64,000 bases of DNA. Source: Rhizophlyctis rosea (taxonomy: Eukaryota; Chytridiomycota; Chytridiomycetes; Rhizophlyctidales; Rhizophlyctidaceae). Each line of letters starts with the position of its first letter. Position 1 is the first letter of the stretch. Both the position numbers and the translations under genes were made by a program. The notes under the pieces are model-generated. The model saw nothing but the letters and a program-made list of their open reading frames with translations, searched no databases and was not told where the DNA came from. Positions 45,408-57,800 of this stretch are shown here, piece by piece. The DNA is taken from positions 1 through 64,000 of the forward strand of contig JADGJC010000009.1 in the NCBI GenBank assembly GCA_027596075.1. Direction: 5' to 3'.

Positions 45408-46608
45408 ATGCACGTCACCAAGCTCATTGCGTCTCTCGCAACCCTCACCGCAGTCTCCGCCCATACCTGGATCTACCAAATCAGCGGCTCCACCAGCGGT
45501 CTGCGCCCTCTCAAGAGCAACCCCTCCGAATACAGGGGCAACCCCATCCAGAATGTCAATGATGCTAGCATCAGGTGTAACACTGGTGGAGGGTCTGCCG
45601 TGACTCCTCGGAATGTCTCTCGTAAGTTTCGTGGTGTTTCGTTTCCTTTGGATAAGTGATGTGACTGATGTGAGATTTTGCCAAATAGCTGGACAAGAGC
45701 TTTACTTCGAGTACGCGCACAACACCCCCGGCCCTCAAGATGACATCTTGGATCCTTCCCATATTGGTCCTTGCATGATTTACGCTGCTCGTGGGCCTGC
45801 CGGTACTGACTGGGTTAAGCTCTGGCACGATGGTTTCTCCAACGGTGCGTCATTGGACATCACATTGCATCATGTTCGTTTCACTGCAACTCATATCTGC
45901 TACCATCTAGGCCAATGGTGTACCCGCAAGATGATTGCCAACCGCGGTATCAAGTGGACCATTCCGTCCAACATGCCTTCCGGCCAGTGGGTTCTGCGTG
46001 TGGAAGTGCTTGCCCTCCACTCCGCCTACACCGTCGGCGAAGCTCAATTCTACATGGCTTGCATGGACATCAACGTCTCCGGCAGCAACAGTGGTGTTCA
46101 GACCTCCACTGTCAAATTCCCTGGGTATTTTAATTGTACAACTTTATTGGTCCACTCCGATATGATAAACATCTAACACCGCACCACCACATCCAGCGTC
46201 TACTCCCCCACCGAAGCCGGCGTCAACTTCAACGTCTGGACCGGCTCCTACCCCAACCCTCCTAACGGCCAATACCCCATCCCCGGTGGTGCCGTCGGTG
46301 GTTTCACTGGCTCCTCTTCTGGCGGTAGCACTGGCGGTAACACTGGTGGCAGCCAGCCTACTACAACCACTACGCGTGTGGCTACGACTACCAACGGTGG
46401 TGGCTCTTCCTCTGGTGGTGGGAGCTGCGCTGCTAAGTACGGTCAATGTGGTGGTCAAGGTATGTCAGGATTGTCCCGTATCGGCACGGGAGGCTTTATT
46501 GCTGAGCTAAGAATCTTTTTTGTTGAATGTATAGGCTGGACTGGACCTACTTGCTGCACTGGATCGACCTGCAAGGCCAGCAACCAGTGGTACTCTCAAT
46601 GCTTGTAG
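45408..46608 (+). CDS. AA9 lytic polysaccharide monooxygenase with CBM1
   Basis: The copper enzyme cleaves cellulose chains oxidatively. Five phase-consistent exons (45408-45621, 45689-45844, 45911-46124, 46197-46459, 46535-46608) encode 306 aa. An 18-residue signal peptide ends at VSA, leaving His19 as the mature N-terminus, which is the first copper ligand of the histidine brace. AA9 motifs follow: [20 protein letters not shown] (the ALH region before GEAQFYMAC) and the axial Tyr in QFYMAC. The ending [14 protein letters not shown] closes the domain. A Gly/Ser/Thr linker with TTTTTR leads to a fungal CBM1 at the C-terminus ([15 protein letters not shown]...NQWYSQCL) with the usual Cys and aromatic residues. 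This indicates growth on plant cell-wall cellulose. Confidence 0.96.
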
Positions 46609-47289
46609 GGCGTTCACCTTTCGGCGTTTCGGTCATGCTAGGACTGTCATACTGGAAGGCGACCTTTGTGGGACGTGAGGAACCGGCTTCTTCCGATTGT
46701 TCCAAGTTCTTTGTTTGTTGATTAGTTAGCACATGTTTGTTGTATATTTTTGTACGCTTGGCTGGGCAAGTTAGGAAGGGTGTAGGGTTTCATGATTATG
46801 ATAGGTACATTACGTTTATATTGTACCATGGTATATGAGTGGAATCTGCGCAGCTGGTCTGCGTTACAAAAAAAAGTGTGTCCCAGTGCGATCGCACAAG
46901 GACTCGGAGTGGACTGGGGCTAGACTGGGGGCACATCGCCCTCTCAATCTCATGTCATGTCACTGCATTTGACGCGAGGGTCCAAACAAATAACACCTCC
47001 AAGCCACGATGGCCCTTGTGAACCTGACATTGTTTTACCCCAAGCTTTTGCCTCCCAAACTCGCCCTTCGATCTGAAGCCTGGTCTCAGGGATTGCTGTT
47101 GACTGACTCTGTCAACAGGCCAAAAATCCCAAATCGGTAGCCAAACTCTGGGATGCGTAAAAGTGGCCATCTCCCCTTTGCTGGTGGTAAGTCGGTCTCC
47201 GTTTTTCGATCCGCTTTACATTTCATTCAACACCACTAGGGTGTCCCGTCTTTCAACAGCTGTTCCACCCCTCCCCACCACGCCCCAAA
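46609..47289. other. intergenic region
   Basis: No gene recognised. The left part is the AA9 3' end with T-rich sequence. The right part is pyrimidine-rich upstream of the F-box gene. Confidence 0.4.
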
Positions 47290-48373
47290 ATGCCACCCCT
47301 CCCCAACGAACTCCTCACAAAAATCTTCACCCACGTCTCATACCCCGCCTGGCCAACCCTCCAATCCTCCCGCCTCGTCTGCAAAGAATGGCGGAAATTC
47401 CTCTCATCGAAAAATGCCCCTCTTTGGCGTGCGTTGCTGCTGGCGCATTTTGATTTCACGCCAAGGGAGCCGGAGTATGAGTTTAACTTCGAAGTTCTGC
47501 TAAACGAGGCTTACGATGATGTTGATGTTGAGGATCGGAGTACTATTCCGGAACATTATTGGAAGGAGGGCTGGAGGGGGTGGAGGGTTAGTGGGAGGTG
47601 AGGACGGGTGCCGTTAGGTTTTTTTTTGTCGGGGTTGCTAGATGTTTAACAATGTACGTGTTTTTTTTTTCAAAAGTGACTCGGAAGAGAGTACAATGAT
47701 CAACTACCTCCCTTCCCAATTTTCATTCCTCCACGAATGTCAAACCGCCTCCGATACATCCGCCTTCCCACCCGACCATAATCCCTACTCTCTCTATGTA
47801 GACCTGACATACCTCATCCATCTCCACACCTACATCAAAGAGAAAGACTTCCGCTACACCGGCAGCTCCGAAACCGATAGTCCACTGTATCCATTCATCA
47901 TCGATCTTCCACTCTTGGAAGGGAATTTCAAAGACAACAATGATACGGATGTTACGAAGCTTATTCTGAATGCTTTGGGAATAAAAGACTTCTTCCTCCC
48001 CCACCTTCGCCCCTACATAGACCCCTACACCCCCGCTTTCTTCTCGTCCTACGACGGCGCCTGGTCCTGTCCCTGCCCCCAATGCCTAAACCACGGGCCC
48101 CTCCTCCCCGGCCAAGCATGTAAAGCCGATGACGAGAGTTTCACAGAGCGTGCGGAGTGGGGTGATGCAGAGCGTGTGGAGGATGCTCTGTCGGCTTTTT
48201 CGGAAGTGAGGAAGAAGTTGCGGAGGTTGTGGATGGAGGGATTTGATACGGTGAGGTTTGCGAGGGTTTGTACTAATAGGGGGTTTGATGGGGAGGGAAC
48301 GATGTTTGAGATGGGGAGGCGGAAGGGGAGTAGGTATGTTATAGGGTTTTTGGCGGGGGTTGTTTGGACGTGA
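47290..48373 (+). CDS. F-box protein
   Basis: Two exons (47290-47597 and 47677-48373) encode 334 aa. The N-terminus is an F-box, LPNELLTKIFTHVSYPAW...SSRLVCKEWRKF, which binds Skp1 in SCF ubiquitin ligases. The remaining 270 residues have no LRR, WD or Kelch repeats. A WSCPCPQCLNHG cluster near the middle of exon 2 could bind metal. The substrate is unknown. The second exon shows an abrupt change from C-rich to G-rich codons near 48130. Confidence 0.82.
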
Positions 48374-48608
48374 AGTATGGGGTGGATGGGTGGTAGTACT
48401 TGTGGAGGTTTTGTGGGGATTAGGAGGGTTATGATCTTGTATTATATAGTCTATTGGGCAACCCGTTATGGCTAATTGCTGAAGTCGTAAAATCTTTCAC
48501 ATGGCTTATTTTCCCATTGTTCATGTGTTTTATGAATTTGTTGGTTCATAATTTAGTGTCGTGCACCGCTTTTGATTTATCATTATAGTACGAATTGTCA
48601 TGTTCAGC

Positions 48609-49972
48609 CTAAGCATTGTTTCGGCAGCATAACCGATGCAGAACTAAGTCACCTCCCCACCCGGGTAGTGACAATGGCACAACACTTGGAACCGCTCCTC
48701 TTTCCAAGCCCCTCCATCGACAATCTAAACCCTGCCCATTCCATCGAGGATCGTTCCTCTTCCTCAACATCTCCGGATACTGACTTACCGATATAACTCT
48801 CTTCCTCAACCGTCCTGCCTCGTCATGACTCCGCTCCCAATCCATCTGCATCGCCGCCTCCTCCCCAGTCAACCCCGCATGCCTCGTCATCCGCAACTCT
48901 ATATAATCATATATAGCTTTGCGCTTGCACCACATGACTCGGTCGGGTTTTTGGTTCCTCCACTTGTTTCCGTGCATCTTTTCGAGTTCCCGTAGTGGTG
49001 GGTTACCGTTAAGACCTACAGAGTATTCTAGCCATGCTTCTTTGACGGTGGAGATTTTGCGGCTGATGGGACAGGTGTCTGGTATGGGAATTGTGTGGGC
49101 TGATGATATGGTTGGGGATATATTCGGGTTGGTGGAGGAGGTAGAAGAGCCAAGAGCCGAAGGTGGAACAGTGAGGGAGGGATTGGGTGCGGAAGAAGGT
49201 GGTGTTGTCCCAGTTGTAGGTTGTTCAGGAGTGGCATTTGCCGCAGAGGCTGAAGAAAGAGCTGCGTCATCCTCATCAGCTGTGTGCACTTGTCTGCGCT
49301 GTGCCGGAATCTGGGAATTTGCGTCATGAGACTGCTCAGATGTGGTGCAGCGGTCATCTGTCATCGTCCGATTTGCAAGCTGCGTAAAGGGAGGAGCGGA
49401 CGTAGGTGGAGTATTCGATGGTGGCGGGGTGGAGGCAAAGGCTGTGGATGGTTGTTGCTGTGCGGTTGCTGCAGGTGCCTGCGGTGACGGCGACAATGAC
49501 ACATCCCCCTACGTCATTTGAGAGGGGACGGCTCGCGGTTGCAAAGAAGTCGTGCAAGGGGTGTGGTTGCTGTCCAAGTCTTTGAGAGAGGTAGCAGGGA
49601 GCCAGCTGTTGCATATTCGAGCTCTCACAACGACTTCGTTGAGGCATTGAATAAAACTTCTCAGGTGCAAGTCCCGCGAAGCCTGAGGTCCCTCGTCAAA
49701 AGCCGATACTCCACAGGCTTCCACAAGAGCTGATAGGAGTGACTGCATGCGGTCTACTTGTTGTTCCAGTCTCTCCCTCCCATCCCGCTCGATTTGGATC
49801 TGAGCTCTGATCACATCTAATCTAGCCAGTACTGCTATGTGATTGTCGTTCAGGACTGTGCGAATATCAATTGCCTGGAAGGTTTGAGGTGTAGGATATT
49901 GAGTATATGGCACCCATGTAAAAAGCAAATGAAAAGACGCACCATTGGTCGTTCAATTGGCTCTATAGTCAT
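48609..49972 (-). CDS. GCR1_C-domain protein 1
   Basis: Minus-strand exons 49972-49943, 49874-49629 and 49508-48609 give 391 aa in consistent phase. The N-terminus (about residues 15-70) is a coiled-coil-like segment (LARLDVIRAQIQIERDGRERLEQQ...). A Ser/Thr/Pro/Ala-rich linker follows. A GCR1_C-type DNA-binding domain lies near the C-terminus: TVKEAWLEYSVGLNGNPPL, LEKMHGNKWRNQ, then the helix with GEEAAMQMD. In yeast Gcr1 this domain binds CT-box DNA of glycolytic genes, and the same domain occurs in Crypton recombinases. The second intron is inferred from frame and splice signals, and a possible donor at the end of the domain could change the last 80 residues. It is a paralog of the next two genes. 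Confidence 0.65.
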
Positions 49973-50586
49973 TCTGGAAGACACGTTTCTTCCGGGGCTC
50001 CAATTTCTATGTCAGGTACGATTTGCAGGACTTTCCGATGTTGTCTTCACTATGAGTAGTATGCCGAGATTGTTGCTCAAGATGGAACTGGAAATGCGGC
50101 GCTGAGAAAATTGCTTTTCTTTCTTTCGTTTCTTATTTTCTTCGAAATTATGAGCGCAGCTTATTGCTGAGCGTTGGAGAGGCCCCAAATGCAGCGTTGC
50201 GGACCAGCAAGAGGACCGTGAAACTGTGGAGAGGGGAAGCCAGTGGGGAGCGGCCCTTTTGTTGTTGTCCGACCAACCGGACCAAGTCCTATGGAATTAT
50301 GTCAGCAATGCACAGAGGCAAGGCGCCAAGTTCGTTCCACTCCAACTTGACGCTCCTGACATGCACACTCCCGAGTCCCAACTCGGTACACATTGCTGCT
50401 TTCCCTTTTCGAAAAACCACGTATTGCTGAATACTCTCTAACACATTTGTTAAAACGTTTTGAGCAAAGCCTGCCTTATGTTTGTCTGTCTCATGAAACA
50501 ACCATGAAGAAGACATTGACCGCATCAAGATACACAAGTGCCACAGGGCCTTGTCACACTAGTATCCATGCTCCAACCCCAATCTA
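49973..50586. other. intergenic region between GCR1_C genes 1 and 2
   Basis: No coding region of its own. It separates the end of gene 2 from the start of gene 1, and short frames here show no domain. Confidence 0.4.
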
Positions 50587-52076
50587 TCATACCAACTCAA
50601 CCAACCGCTCCCACTCCCCACAAAACTTCCCGAAACTCAACCGCCTTTCCACCCTAAGTTCCTCCAACTGCCAAGCAGCCTCCTCCCCAGTAAACCCCTC
50701 CCGTTTAACAACTTCACACACCGCCCGATATATAGGCACCCGGCTCCTCCAGAGTGCTTTGTCGTTATCCTCCAAGCGCCAGACCGTTCCAGTCTCTTCC
50801 AACTCGCGGAGTGCGGGCCCACCGTTGAGGCCTTTATCGTATTCGCGCCAAATTTCGGCGATGGATTTTAGGTTTCGTACCATGGTGTATTCGATGGGCT
50901 GTGGGGTGAGGTGTACGATGGGTATGGTGCTGTATTGGTTGCGAAGGGGGAGAAGGGGGGGGGGGAGGGGGAGACAACATGAAGGATACTTACATTTGGG
51001 GATCGATAATACGTACATGGGCCGAATGGATCCTCTTCCGAAGATCCAAAGGGACGGCCATTCCCGTCAACGGGTCTTGGACGGGATTGGTATTCACGGA
51101 GTTGTTGGAGCGCTTTTCCGGGTTTGTTGCTTCTGTTGGCAGAACCTCTGTCCACCTCGGTAACTGGTACCAGTGGTGGAGTGGCTGGTGGTGGAGTGGG
51201 TGTTGGTGGCGTGTTAGGCGGAAGGTAAGTGCCCCTGTGGACTACTGTTCAGGTAAATGATGACTTTTGTGTGGGCGACTACGGTGGATACTGACAACAA
51301 TGTCATCCCGAAAGACCTTTTGAAATGGGGGAATGGATCGTGCTCGGATGTTGTTGGTGAAGAAAAGTCGGGATGTTCGTCACTTTCATCTTCTGATGCC
51401 GACGCGCTGCACGAGGATTCCCAATCACGAGAGTAGTCCAACCCTTCAAGTCCTTCATTGACTTACAAAAGTGTCGCAGATCGTCAAGTTGGTTGCCACG
51501 AGATACCGTATCCATTGCAATGGCCTCGAGTCTGATGAAAAAGAATTATTCTCAATGGCCAGTCTCTCCCAGATGTCAATGGGCTGGGAGAGCAATGCCC
51601 CTATACTCAACTTGTTCCTCCAGGAAGTCAATCCGGGCTTCCAGTCTATCAATCTTCACTTGATATCTGGCTTCAAGTACGTCCAATTTGGCAAGGAACG
51701 CTCGTTCTCGGGCTTCCAAGAAATCATGAAATCCTGGTGGCAATTGCGATTCCTGAAAGATGGGTTCAGTTCTTTTGAGGGCACCATTTGGGAAAAAAAA
51801 AAGCGAAGTCAGCACGGGACTGTTGTATGATCCTACGTATGTTATAGTATTTATCACCACGGATGGGCCTCTATCTTGTCGAGTTTAGATATGCATTGCC
51901 AAGTTGAGTTGGGACGGACGTTGTGAAATGGTTCACCTATGCTGTCCAACGTCTTGAACGTACGGGGTGACAAAATCGTTTCGCGGTGGTGGTCTTTGAG
52001 GGTACATAGGATACATAGTGGAATGTACATTAGGGTTTCTGGAGTGGTAGTTGTTGTCGGCGATTTGTCTAGACAT
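50587..52076 (-). CDS. GCR1_C-domain protein 2
   Basis: Six minus-strand exons (52076-51937, 51771-51612, 51524-51467, 51389-51317, 51234-50994, 50898-50587) join in phase to 327 aa. The layout repeats that of its neighbours: a short N-terminal region, a coiled-coil (LEARYQVKIDRLEARIDFLEE), a Pro/Ser-rich linker and a C-terminal GCR1_C domain (SIAEIWREYDKGLNGGPAL, LEETGTVWRLED, GFTGEEAAWQL). The domain sits at the extreme C-terminus. It probably binds DNA as a transcription regulator. The internal junctions were set by frame and could be off by a few codons, particularly at the ends of the short exons 3 and 4. Confidence 0.6.
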
Positions 52077-52521
52077 GATCGTTGTGAGATTGGTATTTTG
52101 AGAAAAAGATGTTTGGGGTGAACAAGGAAAGGCTGGCCCGGGAGATGTCCGGCGCAGTCGGACTGCTTTCAGATGCAGGTGGCTTGTCGTATTTGCACGC
52201 CAGTCGAGAGTTTGCCATCCACACCCAACCATCCACATCACCATAAAGCATGTGAATAAGCTTGGGAATAGGCTGCCATCGTAGTGGATACAGTAGAGGT
52301 CAAAATTGGCAATCATTGAAGTGCATCAGACGCGAGTGTGTTGCTCCATCAGCAAAATCATGCAACATCACTGTATCAATAGTTACTGAAGTACCATGTT
52401 TCGAAGACTGAAATCAATGAAACGACGTTTTTTATGGCAATGTAGCAATACGCAAAGTTCGTATATATTTATCAGTGCAATGTTACTTGGAAGATGAATG
52501 CCGCAACCACCCGAGCGCACC
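52077..52521. other. intergenic region between GCR1_C genes 2 and 3
   Basis: No gene recognised; the stretch probably contains the promoter of GCR1_C gene 2. It includes a T-rich segment near 52420. Confidence 0.4.
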
Positions 52522-54446
52522 CTACGCCTGATGGTGTCCCATCACATGCCGTTTCACAAACCCGCAATGATACTGATACTCGCCCAGACTCATTTCCCTT
52601 TCCCTCACCGTCCCATCCTGCCAGAAATAACGCTGCCGATCCAAGCTGCGTGCAATCACGAGGGGATCCACTTGCCGCTCGTACGCTTGACGCTCAATGG
52701 ATTCCCACAGCGGCACCCGCATCGCGTACCATTCTCTTTCCTGATCGTCACGCCTCCATTCTGTCCCGTATGTTGTGTCCATGTACCTGACAGATGTACC
52801 ACCGTTCAGACCGTGGGCGTATTCCCTCCAGGCTTGTTCGATAGAATTCAGGTTGCGGTTCATGCGCCAGTCTGGCGGCGTGGGTCGGACGATTGATTGG
52901 AGATGCATTGGAGTTGGCGGTGGTTGGAGAAGTTGACCAAGAGGGTTGGAAAACGAGCCAAAAACAGCATTGGCGGCAGGGCGAGATGTTTGTTGGCGCT
53001 GCCTTGAAGTTTGTGCTTGTTGTTGTTCCGTTGAAGGTCGAGCAGAAGCTGTGGAAGAGTAGCCACGATCAGCATCGGCGGCCGGGCGAGCTGTTTGTTC
53101 GAGCTGCCATGGACTTTGCATCTGTTGTTGTTCCATTGAAGGTCGAAAAGGAGTCGGGGAAGAGTTGCGAGGATCAGCATTGGCGGCAGGACGTGCTGTT
53201 GGTTTGAGATACCACGAACTTTGCATCTGTTGTTGTTCCATTGGAGGTCGAAAAGGACTTGTGGAAGAGGAGCCACAATCAGCATTGGCGGCAGGGCGAG
53301 CTGTTTGTTTGCTTTTCTTCAAACTTTGCGCATGTGTTATTTCTTTTGAAGGTCGAGCAGCAGTCGTGGAAGAGTGGCCACGATCAGGGTAGGTGGGAGG
53401 GCGACCTGTTTCTTTGCGCTTCTTCGAAATGTGCGCTGGGTTTTGTCCCATTGGAGGTTGAGACGTGGAAACGGGGCCAGACTCGGAATCGGATTCGATT
53501 GCAAAGACCAGGCCAGATGGGTGGATGGAGGTTGACGTAGCGCCGCCCTCATGCCCGGTCCTTCGAGGGACCTCAAGATGGAATCCCGGCGCAGAAGGAT
53601 GTGGAACTGAGATCTCCATTGAGGTGCCGATGCGTCGCTGCCTTGGATCAGCTTGTGGTATGGCAGGTTGCGGTCCGACAGGTTGAAATCCCGGCGCAGA
53701 GGGATGTGGAACTGAAATTTCCATTGAAGTGCCGATGCGTCGCTGCCTTGGGTCAGCTTGTGGTATGACAGGTTGCGGTCCGACAGGTTGAAATCCCGGC
53801 GCGGAGGGATTTGGAACTGAGATCTCCATTGAGGTGCCGATGCGTCGCTCTCTTGGGGGGGCAGCTTGTAATATGACATGTTGCGGTACGACAGGTTGCG
53901 GTGCAGCAGGTTGCGGTACGACAGGTTGCGGTACAGCAGGTTGTGAAACGGCAATTTCTGGGATGTCTCTTGCCCAATAGATTATTCGCTGGTTTCGTGC
54001 GACTTCGTCAAGGACTGTGCTAATGCGCTGAATTTGCCTCGATAGTGCTATGACCTGCTGATTCATTGGGTGGACAACTTGTATGTCGTTGACCAACTTT
54101 TGTACGCGGCGGGCCAAGTCGGGCATTGGACTGACAGCCACGTTTATTTGTGTGATCTGGGCCTTCAGGAATCTGTGATCTTCTTGTACCGACCGTAGCT
54201 CTGTCCGTGCGGAGAGCAGGTGGGAGAGGACCTCTTCTTTGAATGTCGCGAAGAGTGCTGGCATGTTGACTTCTTCGGTGCGCATTGGTACATTTGTTTC
54301 CTGTGTGTATGGTCCGCGTGTATCAGTAAGCAAGGTAGGTTGTATGCTTGGACTTCCTTGCCAGCACTGTGATGCCTTGTGACGACGCGTACCGCTACCG
54401 CTTTCGAATATTCACCGGTTGGTTCCGTCTGTTCTCCCGATTCCAT
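52522..54446 (-). CDS. GCR1_C-domain protein 3 with internal repeats
   Basis: Exons 54446-54399 and 54300-52522 on the minus strand encode 608 aa. Residues about 20-120 form a helical, coiled-coil-like N-terminus (LSHLLSARTELRSVQEDHRFLKA). The central 300 residues consist of two repeat arrays. One has three copies of a roughly 35-residue unit, RRIGTSMEISVPHPSAPGF; the other has about five copies of a roughly 35-residue unit containing TARPAANAD and a Gln-rich EQQQMQS. A VPQPVVPQPA pentad run precedes the first. The C-terminal GCR1_C domain (SIEQAWREYAHGLNGGTS, TTYGTEWRRD, RQVDPLVIARSLDR) is followed by a unique tail. The start was placed at 54446 because an upstream 48-nt exon splices in phase. 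Confidence 0.72.
53040..53450. repeat. degenerate ~105-bp tandem repeats inside GCR1_C gene 3
   Basis: About four units containing GATCAGCATTGGCGGCAGG-type sequence and TTGTTGTTCCATTGAAGGTC recur in this interval on the plus strand. They encode the TARPAANAD / EQQQMQ units on the minus strand. The period is a multiple of three, so the frame is kept. Confidence 0.75.
53575..53850. repeat. three ~105-bp tandem repeats inside GCR1_C gene 3
   Basis: Near-identical copies of ATTGAGGTGCCGATGCGTCG followed by CTTGG and GGTTGAAATCCCGGCGC recur three times. They encode the RRIGTSMEISVP units on the minus strand. The copies are much closer to each other than those in the neighbouring array, suggesting more recent expansion. 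Confidence 0.8.
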
Positions 54447-54883
54447 GTGGACGATAGTGAAGACTGGTACTGTTGCCGATAGATAGCGACGATGCGTGAG
54501 AAAGTTGCTGCCAAAGATGAAAGCGGATGCTTTTTCAGAATGATGATTGGAAGAAGAGAAGAAGGAATGCAAATGCACAGCAGGGAGACAAGGGTGGAGG
54601 GAAGGCAGTGTCCGGAAGGACAGACACTCGGTCAAATTGGGTGAGACCTGTCCCCCTGTCCACCCAAAAGTGTGAGAATTCTTCCCACACCGAAAACTTC
54701 AATTTTTGAAAACACTCAATTACCCAACTTTCCCACGTCAGATTGCCTTCCACTGTGCCCAGAATATCCAAGTTCCTCACTCATAGCGGGAAGTAATTAC
54801 AACATAGCACCCACCACTGAACTGACAACCGATAGAATAGCTACACGACCTACACTTAGATCACCACTTCTCACACGCCCCTC
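54447..54883. promoter_or_regulatory. divergent promoter region (GCR1_C 3 / separase)
   Basis: 437 bp lie between head-to-head start codons. No coding content is recognised. Shared regulation is possible from geometry alone. Confidence 0.4.
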
Positions 54884-57800
54884 ATGCCATCACCGCCCTC
54901 TGCTCCACAACCATCCGCGTCTGACTCGCTTCTCGCAGCTGTAGCTAGTTCCTCACAATGTCCGAGGACTCTCGTAGAAGATATAAAAAGCTATCTGACA
55001 CCGGCACTGTCGGCCAACACAACCGCAAAACCTGCATCGTCGACCAGTACAAGTGCAAACAAACCCGTCCGACTGTTAGGAAGGAGCAAAGAAAATGTCG
55101 GCACTGGGCGGGGCGCCAAAAAAGACCAGGATGCACCAGCGAAGGGGCGGAAGGGAGCTATTGGAAGTAGCGACGTGGCCAGTGCCGGAAGTCCAACACC
55201 AGATGACGCGAGCCGGCTGGGATCTTTCTCGATGAAGCTGCTGAACGCATGCTCAAAAGTGTTGTCCGACCTGGCGAGCAGTGGGCATAAGGAGACCACC
55301 TCTTCAGCAGTCGAGGGGAAAGAGAACGGCGATGTAAATAGCCATGAAACCACCACATCTATTGCGACTACGACATCCACAAAGCGAACCCTCTCTCGAA
55401 GCACAAGTTCCATATCTATCACCACCACGAGCAACATCAGACGATCAACAACCGTTAGCCGAAGACGAAAACCAAAAGACGCACAGAAAGATGACGCATC
55501 TCCTTCACCGACACCACCAGCAACTCCACCACGAACTCCGGACAATACAGTACAAAACATCACCGACATATGCATGCATGCCCTGGAAGCTTTGGAAGCT
55601 CTGGAACCATATATTGCGTTGCGCAAGTTGGATGTGGAGAAAGCGGCATGCAACATTGCCGGGAAATTGGTGGAGTTGGATGCAGTGAGTTGAGAGCATG
55701 TAGTCAAAAGATTTTGCCATTTAAATCACTCATGCCCTACCCCCAACAGCACGAGCATGCCATCAAATTCCTCTTACACATTCACACTCGATTGTCACCT
55801 CCCTCTTCATCTCCTCTGCCTGCTACCACCACCACCACAACAACAAAGCGAACGTCGGCCCGCTGTGTTTCCTCTCGAGCAACATCCGCAACAATAGCGT
55901 CCTTAGCTCGGAGCGTGCAACGTGATCAAAATGCTGCAGAGTTGAGATCAATTTCATCTGCTCCTGCGAGGACAGTGGGGAGGACTGATGAGAAGAGTCT
56001 TAGGATGGTGCTGGAAGGGTTACTGCGAAGTCACTTGACGGGTGACGTCCAGCAATCCGATGCGGGAGTCATGTCTTTAGTCGTGACGTGCATGTTTCAT
56101 GCGGTGCGGTGTTGGTTGGGTGTGGAGCGTGGGTTAGAGATCAAGGTGATTGCCGGCATGGGATACTCGATGAGTTGCATTTTTACCGAATGCACAGCCT
56201 GACATTCATTTGCAGGTGCTGGAACAACTCATTACACAATCTGGTGGACTGATCGACTCGTGCACGGCGTTGAAAATTGAAGATGCAGCAGTGGGAGGAA
56301 AGATGTTTGATGGGATGTACCGCACTCTGTACAAAGCTTCTCTGAATACTAAAGGTAAGATAAGCGACAACTTTCATTTTGTCCCAAAATCGGCAAAGTG
56401 CCACATGCTGGCTTTCGGGGGTTACAATGCCGTTCACGAACCATCAAGATGAAGTTTTGCCATATCTAACGCCAGAAATTTGCACAGAATGGACACCGCG
56501 AAACACTCTTCACCTTCGCAAACTGTCATTACGCTTCCTAAGCAACTCTCCCAACTATTCTTTTGCGACGTGGAATGACCATGTGCTGAAGTTTGGATCT
56601 GCGTTTGAGAAGTCTACGGCGGGATCTTCTGGTAGGTCCTGGCATGAGCTGACTGCATTTTATGGAAGTAACCATGCTGATCATTTGCTTCGTTCCTCAA
56701 TGGAATAAATAGACGAAGACGATTCACTAGCGTTGCTGGACTTTTATTCCGCGACGCTTGATCATGCGGAGAGGGAAGTTGACAACGTAAAGGAGGTTGA
56801 TGCGAAGTGCGTTGCGTGGTGTGAGGCGTGTGGGAAAGTTGCCAAGACGGTAAAACTTTGATTGTTCGATCTTTTGTTGCTGGAGACGATTTATTTGCTT
56901 ACCGGTGGTGGTAGATTGGGAAAACGGCCATTGCCCAACGAGCGAGTGCGTGCATACAGAAGATGGCGAATGGGCTGATGGGGTCTAATCCTGGGGATGT
57001 TGGAGCGGCTGTTTCGTTGGTGTTTAGGCTGGTGGAGGGGTTGTGTAGGAGGTTGCAAGGTGGCGCTGGTATGTTATGCCCTTTTTGCTTCTGTCTGAAA
57101 GCACATCATTGCGCGTGAGATTGATCTTTCTGCTAGGTGGCGGGAACACGGATGAGAATGACAACTCCTTCACAAACGTTTCATCGGCGATTTCGGGTTT
57201 ACATCAGAGCTTTATGGGTGATTCGTACGATGCCCTATATCAATCTGACGCGCTGCGTGTTCTTCTCCGTGCTTTGGACGTACTTGGGAAGTCGGTGCGG
57301 AAGATTGTGGATGCTCCGGGTGGGGAGAGTCGATGTCCTGCTGGTACTTTGCATGTTTTGAGGAGTGTGGTTGAGTTGTTGGGTGGGATTGTGAGGAGTT
57401 TTGAGGTATGTTTTGGTTGTGTTTCGGATGTGTTTCAACGGGATTTCTCATGTCTTTTCGGCCCTTGGTACCAAGACTGAGAAGAAAAAACCAGAAACAG
57501 CAAAAGTCGTCCCCCTCCTAATCGACTTCCACACCCTCCTTGCACGGTCTCTCCACGCCGTCGACCCCTACACCGACGCATTTTCAACCGAACTACAGAC
57601 CGCCGTCTCACTATCCACAGACTTCCACTACCATGAGGGATTGAGATGGACGGCGAGCACGTTTTATAATATTGGGGGCATGGCGTATAAGAAGAAGATG
57701 TTTGGAGAGGCGTTGCGGTGGTTCGTGGAGGGGTGTAGGGTTTTGAGAATTTATGTGGAGGTTGTTGGTGGAGGGGGGGATGTGAAGGTTGTGTTGAGTA

